A stretch of DNA of 29,569 nt from the NCBI GenBank assembly GCA_932182025.1, contig CAKNXK010000011.1, positions 1 to 29,569 of the forward strand. Reading direction: 5' to 3'. Below, one piece after another: positions 1 to 7,671 of this stretch. The notes beneath the pieces are model-generated. The model did no database searches. It was given only the letters and a program-made list of their open reading frames with translations, and was not told the DNA's origin. The number at the start of each line of letters is the position of its first letter. Positions within the stretch are counted from its first letter, which is position 1. Both the position numbers and the translations under genes were made by a program. The stretch is from an uncultured Candidatus Melainabacteria bacterium (GTDB lineage Bacteria > Cyanobacteriota > Vampirovibrionia > Gastranaerophilales > Gastranaerophilaceae).

Positions 1-50
1 AACCTACACACTAACCTTCTACACATGAGGAATTAACGAAACAAGATTCC

Positions 51-83
51 AAAGCCCTTCTTTTTTAAAGAAGGCTTTTTTTT
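51..83 (+). terminator. Intrinsic terminator of a gene to the left of the window
   Basis: A hairpin with arms AAGCC-TTCTTT and AAAGAA-GGCTT (one bulged C, loop of three T) is followed by eight T on the plus strand. It therefore ends a rightward transcript that starts before this window. The 50 bases before it show no recognisable gene end: one frame is open to a TAA at 34-36, too short to judge. It also lies just beyond the 3' end of the minus-strand flavoprotein gene, but the U-tract on that strand is poor. Confidence 0.75.
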
Positions 84-97
84 GTATTATATATCAT

Positions 98-1321
98 TTA
101 TTTAAGTGAGATTATCAGCTCTGAAATTCCTTCAGAATATGTTGGGTGTGCAAAACAAACCTCTTTTAACTCATCAGTGGTTATATTATTTTGCATTGCA
201 ATTAATACTTCATGTATAAGAGCCGAAGCCTCTTTTGATACAATATGCGCACCCAAAATATGTTTATTTTTAATTATCAATTTAATAAAACCATCCGTTG
301 CATCATCACACCAAGATTTGCCCAGAGCAGTAATAGGAAGCATGAATTTTTCGCATTCAGCATCACAATCTTGTTCTCTTAACCCAACCCATGCAATTTC
401 CGGTTCTCCATAGATTACAGACGGGATTAAGTCTTTTTTGTACTCAATACCACACGCCAGTTTTTGAGCTTGAGAAATCGCATAGTGTGCAAGCTGAATT
501 TCACCCGCAGAATCTCCGATATTTATACCCAAATCTAATTTAACAGGAACTCGCCCAACCGCTGATAAAACAAAATCCGGCTCCAGTATAGTTCCCGATT
601 TTAAAGTAACAATGTTATTATCGATTTTTTCAACACAATCATTTAGATAGAATTTTATTTTTTTCTGTTTGAAAATACGCTCAATTCGTTTTGAAACCTC
701 AATATCAGCAAGAGGTATTAAATGTTCTGACAACTCAACAATATTAACTTCCACTCCAAAATTAGAAAATATCCTTGCCCATTCAATACCAATCGCACCG
801 GAACCTATAATCAAAACCGATTTAGGAAGAGTTTCTAATTTAAGGACATCATCGGAGCTTAAAACAAATTTACCGTCAAACTCCAAGCCTTTTAACTCAC
901 GGGGTTTTGAGCCTGTAGCAGCAATAATTTTAGAAACTTTATACATATTTTCATCCGCCAAAATAGTATTATCATCCTGTATCTCAGCCTCAGAATAAAC
1001 CACATTTACACCCGAATTTTTGACCGCAAGTTCCAATGATTTTCGGATTTTTTCAACTGTTTTATCGCGTTTTTCTGCAATTTTAGAAAAATCAAAAGAT
1101 TTTATATCTATTTCAAACCCGTAATCGGAAGCATTTATTATTTGTTTATAGACTTCAGAAGAGTGAAGCAGTGATTTTGTTGGAATACAACCTCTGTTTA
1201 AACAGGTACCGCCCAGGCGGTCTTTTTCAAATAAAACAACACTATGACCTTGTTTTGCCAAAATCATACCTGCCATATAACCCGCAGGACCTCCGCCTAT
1301 AATTCCGTATTCAAAATCCAT
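98..1321 (-). CDS. lpdA: Dihydrolipoyl dehydrogenase-like flavoprotein disulfide reductase, internally shortened
   Basis: This is a class I pyridine nucleotide-disulfide oxidoreductase. Such enzymes use FAD, a redox-active cysteine pair and NAD to reoxidise dihydrolipoamide of 2-oxoacid dehydrogenase or glycine-cleavage complexes. Visible motifs are the FAD site GGGPAG (9-14), the redox pair C40/C45 in GGTCLNRGC, the NAD site GSGAIG (173-178) with E196 favouring NAD, AVGR (254-257), the second FAD aspartate in IGD (268-270), and the active-site H392-P393 and E397 of the dimer domain. The protein has 407 residues where the family usually has 450-475. The gap is local: between AVGR and IGD only about a dozen residues remain where about 40 are usual. 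Reading frame and flanks are intact. Start ATG follows AAGGAGAAAG. No 2-oxoacid dehydrogenase genes are nearby, so its partner complex is unknown. A mercuric-reductase-like or other disulfide reductase role is possible. Confidence 0.85.
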   Translation of the reverse strand: MDFEYGIIGGGPAGYMAGMILAKQGHSVVLFEKDRLGGTCLNRGCIPTKSLLHSSEVYKQIINASDYGFEIDIKSFDFSKIAEKRDKTVEKIRKSLELAVKNSGVNVVYSEAEIQDDNTILADENMYKVSKIIAATGSKPRELKGLEFDGKFVLSSDDVLKLETLPKSVLIIGSGAIGIEWARIFSNFGVEVNIVELSEHLIPLADIEVSKRIERIFKQKKIKFYLNDCVEKIDNNIVTLKSGTILEPDFVLSAVGRVPVKLDLGINIGDSAGEIQLAHYAISQAQKLACGIEYKKDLIPSVIYGEPEIAWVGLREQDCDAECEKFMLPITALGKSWCDDATDGFIKLIIKNKHILGAHIVSKEASALIHEVLIAMQNNITTDELKEVCFAHPTYSEGISELIISLK

Positions 1322-1342
1322 CTCTCTTTCTCCTTGAGTTTA

Positions 1343-1906
1343 TTATACTCGCATGCCTGTCGGCCTGTCGACCTGTTGTTTAGAAATATAATTTTGCTGC
1401 ATTTTTGAAGCCATGTTATTTCTGATAATCGGTGTCACGATATTGGAAGAAACAATCCCTGCACCAACAGTTGCCAGTGTTGTGCCAAAGTTTTTACAAG
1501 CATAATACTGTTCTTTTGGAAAATCATTGTGTGTTTTTAGAACTTCATCCAAATCAAACTCAAGTTTTCCAAGTTTATTTGCGTATAAATCTTTGTTTTT
1601 TTCTAGATACACACGAACTGTTTTAGGTGCGAATTTACCTGTTGAAAAGAGTTTCGCAGTCATTCTCTTAGCAGCCTGAGTAATCAGGAAGAATGAGCCA
1701 ATATTTACGGCAGCATCAGCCATTTCCTGTGGTACAAGAAAACTTTTCTTTTCATTAGAAATCTTATTGTTAAATAAAACCGCTCCGACTTGTGCAAGTG
1801 AAGACAATGTCCAACCTGCAACCCCTGTCCAGATAAGCATTTTGGAAGCATCTTTTCTGAAATTCTGTGCAACCCAATTAAGAACACTGTCAAGCACGTT
1901 TTTCAT
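1343..1906 (-). CDS. Lineage-type membrane protein of unknown function (downstream member of tandem pair)
   Basis: I do not recognise this 187-residue protein. It has about three moderately hydrophobic stretches: near residues 24-45 (WTGVAGWTLSSLAQVGAVLF), near 67-80 (NIGSFFLITQAA) and near 138-158 (TTLATVGAGIVSSNIVTPII). The last two are separated by a charged middle region. Its start lies inside the end of the upstream gene (17-base overlap) and is preceded by GGAGG six bases before ATG, so the two are probably translated together. Layout resembles the upstream gene: hydrophobic segment, basic K-R-M or E-K-M helix, charged linker, C-terminal membrane segment. This suggests two members of one family. 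Inference: a membrane-associated pair specific to this lineage. Confidence 0.7.
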   Translation of the reverse strand: MKNVLDSVLNWVAQNFRKDASKMLIWTGVAGWTLSSLAQVGAVLFNNKISNEKKSFLVPQEMADAAVNIGSFFLITQAAKRMTAKLFSTGKFAPKTVRVYLEKNKDLYANKLGKLEFDLDEVLKTHNDFPKEQYYACKNFGTTLATVGAGIVSSNIVTPIIRNNMASKMQQNYISKQQVDRPTGMRV

Positions 1907-2498
1907 CGACAGCCTCCTTCGGTTTCTTAAGATGAGCAGCTTCTATAAGCCTGTTAGTTAAAAAAACAGTAAGCGGAGCATCTAATGCAAAGTTTGTTAC
2001 ACACATAGCTAATATTGCTATACCGGTAGAAAGTGCGCTTCTGTAATTTTTCATAAGCTTTGGATTTTTTGAAAGCTCATCAATATATTTTTTAGGTAAA
2101 AGTATTTTGTTACCTTCCGGATTGGTCATTTTTTCAACAGCCTTATAAGCAGAACCTCTGACAAGCATCCCGACACCTGTTCCTGCAATAATCTTAGCAA
2201 TGGTTCGACAAATAGAAATTTGACGGGTCTCATTGTCAACTTTTTTATTAGAAGCATCAATAGCCGGTTGCAAAAGAATAGCTGTACCACCCATAACACC
2301 ACGGTTTTCGGCAGGTTTAGACATTCTTTCGTCAAATCTGACCCAGTTTTTTAAAGTTTTTTCAGCATCATTAAACGTAGTAGAAGGTGCCGTATCAACA
2401 ATTTTTTGTTTAATACGGTCTACAAAACTATTGAAATTTGGCTTTTTAGGAGCTTTTCCCATAGTCAAATCATTGTATGAAATCGGCTGTATGTTCAT
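1890..2498 (-). CDS. Lineage-type membrane protein of unknown function (upstream member of tandem pair)
   Basis: This 202-residue protein has no recognised function. I chose the ATG at 2498 (MNIQPISYND) because AGGTGGG lies about ten bases before it. A GTG five codons upstream falls within that ribosome-binding site. The N-terminus carries a leader of the type MNIQPIS...PNFNSF, which I associate with many short Gastranaerophilales proteins. Hydrophobic segments lie near residues 115-130 (IIAGTGVGMLVRG) and 155-180 (ALSTGIAILAMCVTNFAL), with a basic, lysine-rich tail. The gene overlaps the next by 17 bases. A tentative minus-strand promoter (TTGGTT, 17 bases, TATAAG) lies within the GC-richer stretch near 2625-2655. 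Confidence 0.7.
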   Translation of the reverse strand: MNIQPISYNDLTMGKAPKKPNFNSFVDRIKQKIVDTAPSTTFNDAEKTLKNWVRFDERMSKPAENRGVMGGTAILLQPAIDASNKKVDNETRQISICRTIAKIIAGTGVGMLVRGSAYKAVEKMTNPEGNKILLPKKYIDELSKNPKLMKNYRSALSTGIAILAMCVTNFALDAPLTVFLTNRLIEAAHLKKPKEAVDEKRA

Positions 2499-2747
2499 AA
2501 CACTTCTACCCACCTAGTATAAAACATTTCACAACAAAAAATTGCTTTTTATATACAAATCGTTACATTTTTTTTACAATAATTCACAATAGAAAACCTG
2601 CCTTCCTCTGCACAAAACGCTATACTTATAATAGAAACACCAATTGCAACCAACGCGAACCAACTCGTAGCAAAGTCAGCAGAGGACGACCCGTAGCTCC
2701 TATTCGCACTTATAGTCCCACTATTGTCGTCCGACCCTTGTTAAAAA

Positions 2748-2783
2748 ATAAAAAAAAGCTATGAACGAATCTCGTGCATAGCT
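2748..2783 (-). terminator. Intrinsic terminator within the intergenic region
   Basis: AGCTATG (2757-2763) pairs with CATAGCT (2777-2783). An inner ACGA/TCGT stem and a three-base loop sit inside. On the minus strand the hairpin is followed by seven U and a further AU-rich run. It lies 135 bases downstream of the strong terminator of the AsmA-like gene and upstream of the membrane-protein pair, so it ends either read-through or an independent short transcript. Confidence 0.75.
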
Positions 2784-2860
2784 GTTGATTAGGGATATGT
2801 GTATCGTCGTTTTTTAAGGAGTATAGATATATATTAGCAGTATAAGTTTTAAATAAAATC
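2748..2860 (-). ncRNA. Candidate small RNA between two minus-strand terminators
   Basis: Two intrinsic terminators on the same strand (2918-2945 and 2748-2783) bracket about 135 bases with no convincing reading frame. A weak promoter-like pair, TTTAAA then 16 bases then TATATC, can be read on the minus strand in the 2820-2855 area. This would give an RNA of roughly 70-80 bases ending in the U-tract. The alternative is a backup terminator for read-through from the AsmA-like gene. I recognise no RNA family. Confidence 0.25.
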
Positions 2861-2917
2861 ATACGTTCTGAGGATTTTATTAACATTTCTTTACAATTTA
2901 TGGAGGATTGAACAGTC

Positions 2918-2945
2918 AAAAAAACCTCCTCTTAAAGAGGAGGTT
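2918..2945 (-). terminator. Intrinsic terminator of the AsmA-like gene
   Basis: A perfect ten-base-pair stem, AACCTCCTCT with AGAGGAGGTT, loop of three, is followed on the minus strand by seven U. It begins six bases after the stop codon of the AsmA-like gene. Confidence 0.9.
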
Positions 2946-2950
2946 AAAAT

Positions 2951-5671
2951 TTATTTTAATTTTTTCAATGATGACAGGAAGTTATTATGTTCGACATCAC
3001 CGTCAACAGTAGTTAAAAAGACCTGACAATCTTTTTCCTCCGCATCGATTGGAGGAAGCATCTTTAATTCTGCTGCATAGTAATTTGAATCATTTTTGCT
3101 GCTCAATGAAATCTTGTTAGCAAGGCTGTTTAAAGAAATATTTCTTAAGAAACTACCGACTCCTTTTTGTTTATTTGAGAATTTTGTATAAATTCTAAGC
3201 GAAGCATCACCATTTTCAAGATTATATCTTCCAACAATAAGACTTGCGAGTAATGGAGAAGTTGATTCAATCTTCATTCTGTTAACAACATTGTTTTTAA
3301 GATACAATTCGCCGTAGATTCTATCAAAAGTTCCGTCAGGAATATTAATCATATCAGAGAATGTTGTAGGACTAATCATTACAACAGGATTTCTAAACAC
3401 AGAAACAAACTTCATTAAGTATTCAACCAAACCTATTTTAGGGATTTGTCCATCACTAACTTCAAATTTAATTTGTCCGTTAAGTTTGAAACTATCATCA
3501 GTATTTAATTCAATCAAACCACGTGCCTTACCGGAAATTTCTCTAGGAAGATTTAAAATCGTTGTAGACATTAAATCAGAGTTAACATCTTTAATCCCAA
3601 GTCGAAGGTAGTATTGATGTTTATTTAGATCGCAATTAACCCTAATAGTCGAAATACCTTCTGCAATATCAAACTTATTAGATTCAAGTTTTAAAATATT
3701 ATTTTTATCAAGAGTAAGGTTAGCATTGAGGTTACCAAAATTAATATCCTTATATGAACCTTCTTTTAATCTAAACATACATTTTTCTATGATTAAATTA
3801 TTAAAATCAAATGTTACGACATCATCATCCTCATCATCATTACGCTCAACGACTTCAGTTTGTGGCTGCTGATTAAATGAATTCATAAGCTTTTCCAAAT
3901 CAAGCTTATCTAATGAAAAATCAACATTGTGCACAACGGTTGGGAATTCAAGAGAATTTTTAATATCACCAATAAATTTTATTTTTGAACGTTTATAATA
4001 TGCATCTGCATTTATATGAATACTATTTTTATCAGTAAAAATATCGCCTTTTTTCAAATACACTCTCTGAGAAGGGATTCTAATATCCTCTGCAGAAATT
4101 TTACCGTCAAGCACCGGATGTCCGTGGTTAATCATAAACAATTCACCGCTGAATTTTCCGCCTTTAAATAATTTTTGTCCTATTAAAACATTCAAGAACT
4201 CGCTTGGAAGCGGATTTGGAATATCAAAACCTAATTCTTGCACAAACGGAATAGGCTCAGAGATATCCATTTTACCGCTTAAAGTTAATACAGGTTTAAC
4301 CTTTGAACCTTTTACAATTTCTTGCGCAATATAATAGTTAATATTTTCAATATCAAGAATATTATTTCTTATATGCAAATCTGCTTTTACAGCTCTATCA
4401 TAAGTTGTTGGCGTTAAAGATGCGCCGTCAACAAGAATATCATCTCCTGTTGCCAGTTTTGAACCAATAATTACATCAATTTTATCATAGATTGATTTAA
4501 TAACGATTTGCGTACCGGCTTTTCCTACTATTTCAAGAGGAATTCCAACAACTTTAGACAAATAGTTTTTAGCAAATTCATTATTAGCAGCAGTTTTAAC
4601 AACAATCTCTGTTTCACAGGATTTCATATAATCCTGTACTGTCCCTTCAAGAGTAACTTTATTTGCAGAGTTTAAACCGTAATACCCTTCAAATCCCTTT
4701 AAAGAAACCGTTGTCGGAGTAAGTTTTACACTGCCTTTATTAACTGAAAGAGGTAAATCTGCCAGTGGAACTATTTTCATATCAGCTTTATTAAGCTTAA
4801 CATCACCGTTCATGCCGGCTTTTTGCATATTAATATTAAAATCAAAGTTTCCTTTTAAATCTTTAAAGTATGAAAGTATCTCACTTCCATTAGCTATAAC
4901 CAAGTCTGTTGCAATAATATCCGTAGCATCTTCTATCGCAAAATTCTTAGAAGAAAGATTTAGCTCTAAACCTTTTTTACGAGATGCTTCTGCGTTAATA
5001 TGAACAGTCGATTTGTTAACATCAAATAAGCAGTCATTAATATAAAGATGTTTCTTCCTAATAACAACTTTGTCATTATCAGCAATTTCAAAACGCAAAG
5101 TTTTATTAGATTTTTGTAATTCAGAAAGTATATTAAAACGAATATAGCGTTCTTCTTTTTGAGTATTATCAGCAAACAAATCTTGTGCAAGGACTTTCAG
5201 GTTTGTATCTTTATCAATTGAATACAAGATTTCAGCTTTTTTAACATTAAGGATTGAATCATATAAATCTAACACAAAGTCAGCAGGTTTAGATTCATTA
5301 TTTTCTTCTTGAGGAGGACAAAGCTCCATTAATCCGTTTGCATCAGTAAATAAATAATCAAGACCAAAATTGTTTACCACAAGTTTTTTAGATACTAATG
5401 GTGCAAGTAAAAATGATGTATTAACATTATCGATTCTTAATAAAACATTACTGTCTTTCTTAATCTCAATTTTTTCAGCACCCAGAATTATTTCTGAATT
5501 AAGCTTGGTTTTTAGAGATGGAGAATCAATAATAAGTTCAAAAGGCAGTTTCTTACAAATAAAATTAACCAATCCTGTTTTATTTACCAAACAAGGGATT
5601 ATAAAAAGATATGTTATATAAAACAATACAATACTCGCAATAATACCGATTATAATCTTTTTCTTTTCCAT
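2951..5671 (-). CDS. AsmA/TamB-like membrane-anchored protein
   Basis: This 906-residue protein has one N-terminal membrane helix (about residues 5-25, IIIGIIASIVLFYITYLFII). A long extracytoplasmic region rich in short beta-type repeats follows. The C-terminal 250 residues resemble the AsmA C-terminal region, for example SGKARGLIELNT and FKLNGQIKFEVSDGQI. Members of this superfamily (AsmA, TamB, YhdP, YdbH) span the envelope and are linked to phospholipid transport or outer-membrane biogenesis. That role here is inferred from the fold only. An acidic patch (NDDEDDD) lies near residue 620. I chose the ATG at 5671 because GGAGG precedes it by 11 bases. An ATG 33 bases upstream lies inside the promoter palindrome and has no ribosome-binding site. 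The gene is divergent from the WG-repeat gene and ends in its own terminator. Confidence 0.75.
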   Translation of the reverse strand: MEKKKIIIGIIASIVLFYITYLFIIPCLVNKTGLVNFICKKLPFELIIDSPSLKTKLNSEIILGAEKIEIKKDSNVLLRIDNVNTSFLLAPLVSKKLVVNNFGLDYLFTDANGLMELCPPQEENNESKPADFVLDLYDSILNVKKAEILYSIDKDTNLKVLAQDLFADNTQKEERYIRFNILSELQKSNKTLRFEIADNDKVVIRKKHLYINDCLFDVNKSTVHINAEASRKKGLELNLSSKNFAIEDATDIIATDLVIANGSEILSYFKDLKGNFDFNINMQKAGMNGDVKLNKADMKIVPLADLPLSVNKGSVKLTPTTVSLKGFEGYYGLNSANKVTLEGTVQDYMKSCETEIVVKTAANNEFAKNYLSKVVGIPLEIVGKAGTQIVIKSIYDKIDVIIGSKLATGDDILVDGASLTPTTYDRAVKADLHIRNNILDIENINYYIAQEIVKGSKVKPVLTLSGKMDISEPIPFVQELGFDIPNPLPSEFLNVLIGQKLFKGGKFSGELFMINHGHPVLDGKISAEDIRIPSQRVYLKKGDIFTDKNSIHINADAYYKRSKIKFIGDIKNSLEFPTVVHNVDFSLDKLDLEKLMNSFNQQPQTEVVERNDDEDDDVVTFDFNNLIIEKCMFRLKEGSYKDINFGNLNANLTLDKNNILKLESNKFDIAEGISTIRVNCDLNKHQYYLRLGIKDVNSDLMSTTILNLPREISGKARGLIELNTDDSFKLNGQIKFEVSDGQIPKIGLVEYLMKFVSVFRNPVVMISPTTFSDMINIPDGTFDRIYGELYLKNNVVNRMKIESTSPLLASLIVGRYNLENGDASLRIYTKFSNKQKGVGSFLRNISLNSLANKISLSSKNDSNYYAAELKMLPPIDAEEKDCQVFLTTVDGDVEHNNFLSSLKKLK

Positions 5672-5692
5672 CTTAATTATTTCCTCCGATAG

Positions 5693-5726
5693 ACATGATA
5701 CCATAAGAAAGTTTATGTTATCATGT
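5693..5726. promoter_or_regulatory. Palindromic overlapping divergent promoter
   Basis: Two 14-base arms (5693-5706 and 5713-5726) are inverted copies with one mismatch, around a six-base spacer. Each arm contains an extended -10 box: TGGTATCAT on the minus strand (box 5695-5700) for the AsmA-like gene, and TGTTATCAT on the plus strand (box 5719-5724) for the WG-repeat gene. The -35 region of each promoter would fall on the -10 box of the other. RNA polymerase could therefore probably occupy only one direction at a time, and the dyad could also bind a regulator. Confidence 0.55.
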
Positions 5727-5730
5727 AGAT

Positions 5731-6597
5731 ATGAAGAAGATTGTTTTTATTCTGGCTTTAATATTAATATTACAAAATTGTGCTTTTGCAGAAAAGCCGT
5801 TTTATAATGACAAAAATTTGTGGGGAATAAAAGGGGATGATGAAACTGTACTTGTCGAACCCGAATACAAAAAACTTATTATCCTTGGAGAGAATACATA
5901 CATTGTTCAAAAACGCGGTAAGTTTGGAGTAATTGACAGCAGTAATAATATTCTTGTTCCAATAAAATACACACATGCAGAAAGAGTCTTAGGTAAGTTT
6001 GTCAAACTTGGCAATGGTTCAAAATATGGAATCTACAATGCAGAAGGAAAAGAATTGCTTCCTGTTGAATACTCTTCAATAAATCTTTTATTTGGCGGCA
6101 TGTTTTTGACCTGTAAAGGTTACAAATACGGTATAACTGATTTTGAAGGTAATGTAATACTTGAAAACAAATTTGATGAAATTTACATGCCGGAAAAAAG
6201 CGTTATGCGTATTAAATATGAAGGTAAATGGTACGAACTTGAGCAGGTTAAAGGTGAGACACTGACTCTGCCAAAAGATGTTAAAACAATTAAAACAAAC
6301 AAAAACATTGCAATATTTGAAATATTAGAACACCCTGCAACAGCAACCGGATATTCTGTTGTAACTTGCACTGATTATTTTATAAAACTTTTTTCTTCAA
6401 TTTCTCCTGCGCATGAGCAAACAATTGATACGCTTATGTTATCCCAAGGTGCTGATGCTGTAACAATTTATTTCAAATTTGGCTGGATTCCTAAATACCC
6501 TGTAATTTTTGCTAAAAATTATTTTAATACACTAAAAAATCCAAACAGCGGACCTTTATCTGAAGTCCGATTTGATTTAAAACAAAAAATGCAGTAA
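5731..6597 (+). CDS. Exported WG-repeat (KWGV-type) protein
   Basis: This 288-residue protein has a signal peptide (residues 1-20, ending NCAFA|E). After it come about four repeats of the WG/KYG type: LWGI near residue 31, KFGVID near 63, KYGIYN near 98 and KYGITD near 131. Each is followed by the usual G-x-x-x-(L/V)-(P/E)-x-x-(Y/F) turn. WG-repeat proteins are thought to form beta-propeller-like binding surfaces, and no catalytic role is assigned. The C-terminal third (about 195-288) has no repeats and is unrecognised. No Shine-Dalgarno precedes the ATG. The extended -10 box TATCAT ends six bases before it, so the mRNA may be leaderless. The gene shares a palindromic promoter with the divergent AsmA-like gene, which suggests coordinated envelope functions. 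Confidence 0.75.
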   Translation: MKKIVFILALILILQNCAFAEKPFYNDKNLWGIKGDDETVLVEPEYKKLIILGENTYIVQKRGKFGVIDSSNNILVPIKYTHAERVLGKFVKLGNGSKYGIYNAEGKELLPVEYSSINLLFGGMFLTCKGYKYGITDFEGNVILENKFDEIYMPEKSVMRIKYEGKWYELEQVKGETLTLPKDVKTIKTNKNIAIFEILEHPATATGYSVVTCTDYFIKLFSSISPAHEQTIDTLMLSQGADAVTIYFKFGWIPKYPVIFAKNYFNTLKNPNSGPLSEVRFDLKQKMQ

Positions 6598-6598
6598 C

Positions 6599-6620
6599 TT
6601 TGTAAACTTTTCTTTACAAA
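6599..6620. repeat. Perfect inverted repeat TTTGTAAA / TTTACAAA
   Basis: Eight-base arms (6599-6606 and 6613-6620) flank CTTTTC just after the WG-repeat gene. Without a U-tract it is not a good terminator. Similar TTTACAA strings occur upstream of other genes (2889-2896, near 29470), so it may be a regulator site for the next gene rather than an RNA hairpin. Confidence 0.4.
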
Positions 6621-6648
6621 AAAGCAATTTGAAATCTTTACCGGCATT

Positions 6649-7671
6649 ATGAAAATTACTATGATAGTAAATTTCAACCCGCAGCCTAATTTTATTAAAA
6701 CATCGCCGATACAATCGCGCCAATATCCTAATTTAGCTCCATTAAAACAGGATACAGTGAGTTTTGGATGTAAAAAATTTGTACGTCCAAAAGATTTAAT
6801 GGATTTGAAGAACAAAGAAATTATTCAAGTATGCATAAATGCTCTTGAAAAAGAGCAGACAATAGGGCAGGGAACAGAAGCTATTGTATATAAAATTCCT
6901 GATTATGCAATGCAATATTGTCTTAGAAGAGATAAGAAAACAGTCCCTAATACAAATAAACTAAAGCTTGACTTTAATCTTGATGAATATGACAAGGCAA
7001 ATTTTGTAATAGCCAAATTAGGAGAAGGATTAACATTATTAAAATATGTACCTGGAATTCCTTTAAAAATAATTACAAAATCAGATACTGAATCAGGTAT
7101 AAAAGTTAAACACGCACTACAAGAGTTGGTTGCAAATAATTTTCCTATAGAATCTTTTGAAAAAACAATAAGCTTAATAGAAGAGAGCCGCTCAAAAGGA
7201 ATAGTTTTTGACCGAAAGGGCGAAAATTTATTAGTTGATGCTATTTCGCAAGAAATGACACCGATTGATTACAGCAGACAATTTAATGACATTGAATACA
7301 ACCCTATTTCCTATATTTATCACGCTTTAGACGTAGATAACACAGAACACGCAGCAAAAGTACTCAAAAAACTTTGCATCGCTTACGCCGAAAGACTAAA
7401 AACAGTTAGCAAAGAAGAATTAAATCTTGATGTACTTGACAGGAATTTCTACCATAGAGGATTTATTTTTGACCCGTTCAACCAATTCCCTGACAAAGAA
7501 GCTCTTGAAGCAGTTCGCGCAAAACTTTTCGATGAATTATTAGAGCAAAAATTCACTGCAGCCCCCGATGAATTTGAGTGGCTTGTTGAGTGTTACAAAG
7601 ACTTTGTCGAGGAAAAACTTTCCGTAAGCAATAGAAGCCGTTTCCCAATGAGTTGGGACTTTGATGACTAA
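6649..7671 (+). CDS. Protein-kinase-fold protein with lineage-type leader
   Basis: The 340-residue protein shows the landmarks of a small protein-kinase-like fold. There is a glycine-rich loop IGQGTEAIVYKI (72-83), a catalytic-loop-like FDRKGENLLVD with D188 and N193, and a metal-binding DFG-like PIDYS with D207. The short spacing between the last two recalls phosphotransferase or effector kinases of the OspG/NleH type, without activation-loop elaboration. The usual beta-3 lysine is not obvious: the position after the glycine loop reads YCLRRDKK. The first 45 residues are Pro/Asn/Gln-rich and end in DTVSFG, a leader type I associate with Gastranaerophilales proteins. No clear Shine-Dalgarno exists. 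An alternative ATG is four codons in (6661). The last four bases overlap the convergent gene. Activity and substrate are unknown. Confidence 0.6.
   Translation: MKITMIVNFNPQPNFIKTSPIQSRQYPNLAPLKQDTVSFGCKKFVRPKDLMDLKNKEIIQVCINALEKEQTIGQGTEAIVYKIPDYAMQYCLRRDKKTVPNTNKLKLDFNLDEYDKANFVIAKLGEGLTLLKYVPGIPLKIITKSDTESGIKVKHALQELVANNFPIESFEKTISLIEESRSKGIVFDRKGENLLVDAISQEMTPIDYSRQFNDIEYNPISYIYHALDVDNTEHAAKVLKKLCIAYAERLKTVSKEELNLDVLDRNFYHRGFIFDPFNQFPDKEALEAVRAKLFDELLEQKFTAAPDEFEWLVECYKDFVEEKLSVSNRSRFPMSWDFDD

Larger units (their letters stand above)
2514..2917. other. Gene-free interval with GC-richer island and possible small RNA
   Basis: About 400 bases carry no gene that I can support. From left to right there is an AT-rich part, then a GC-richer island (about 2640-2735), then a terminator hairpin (2748-2783), then an AT-rich part ending at the terminator of the AsmA-like gene. 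In the island GGACGAC (2684-2690) can pair with GTCGTCC (2726-2732), with a small inner ATAGT/ACTAT hairpin. Perfect copies of AACCAAC are spaced by GCG near 2647-2663. On the minus strand one frame stays open for about 62 codons through the island and looks protein-like (Ser/Asn-rich, then a hydrophobic run FALVAIGVSIISIAF), but it has no start codon. It may be a decayed gene end or a structured leader. Confidence 0.4.

Noticed and set aside
480..560. Frameshift or pseudogene in the lpdA-like gene
   Set aside because: The frame is continuous and motifs resume in register after the gap. It is a length change, not a break.
2640..2735. tRNA or other standard RNA gene in the GC-richer island
   Set aside because: No T-arm GTTC-type sequence, no cloverleaf arms of the right size, and no match to a recalled RNA family.
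2710..2919. A 69-residue minus-strand reading frame
   Set aside because: It runs through a strong terminator hairpin and its U-tract, has no good ribosome-binding site and has no protein-like pattern.
5671..5704. Upstream ATG (5704) for the AsmA-like protein
   Set aside because: It lies inside the promoter palindrome with no ribosome-binding site. The ATG at 5671 has GGAGG and starts directly before the membrane helix.
6599..6620. Terminator after the WG-repeat gene
   Set aside because: The hairpin is AT-only and is followed by A residues, not U, so it is more likely a binding site or chance.
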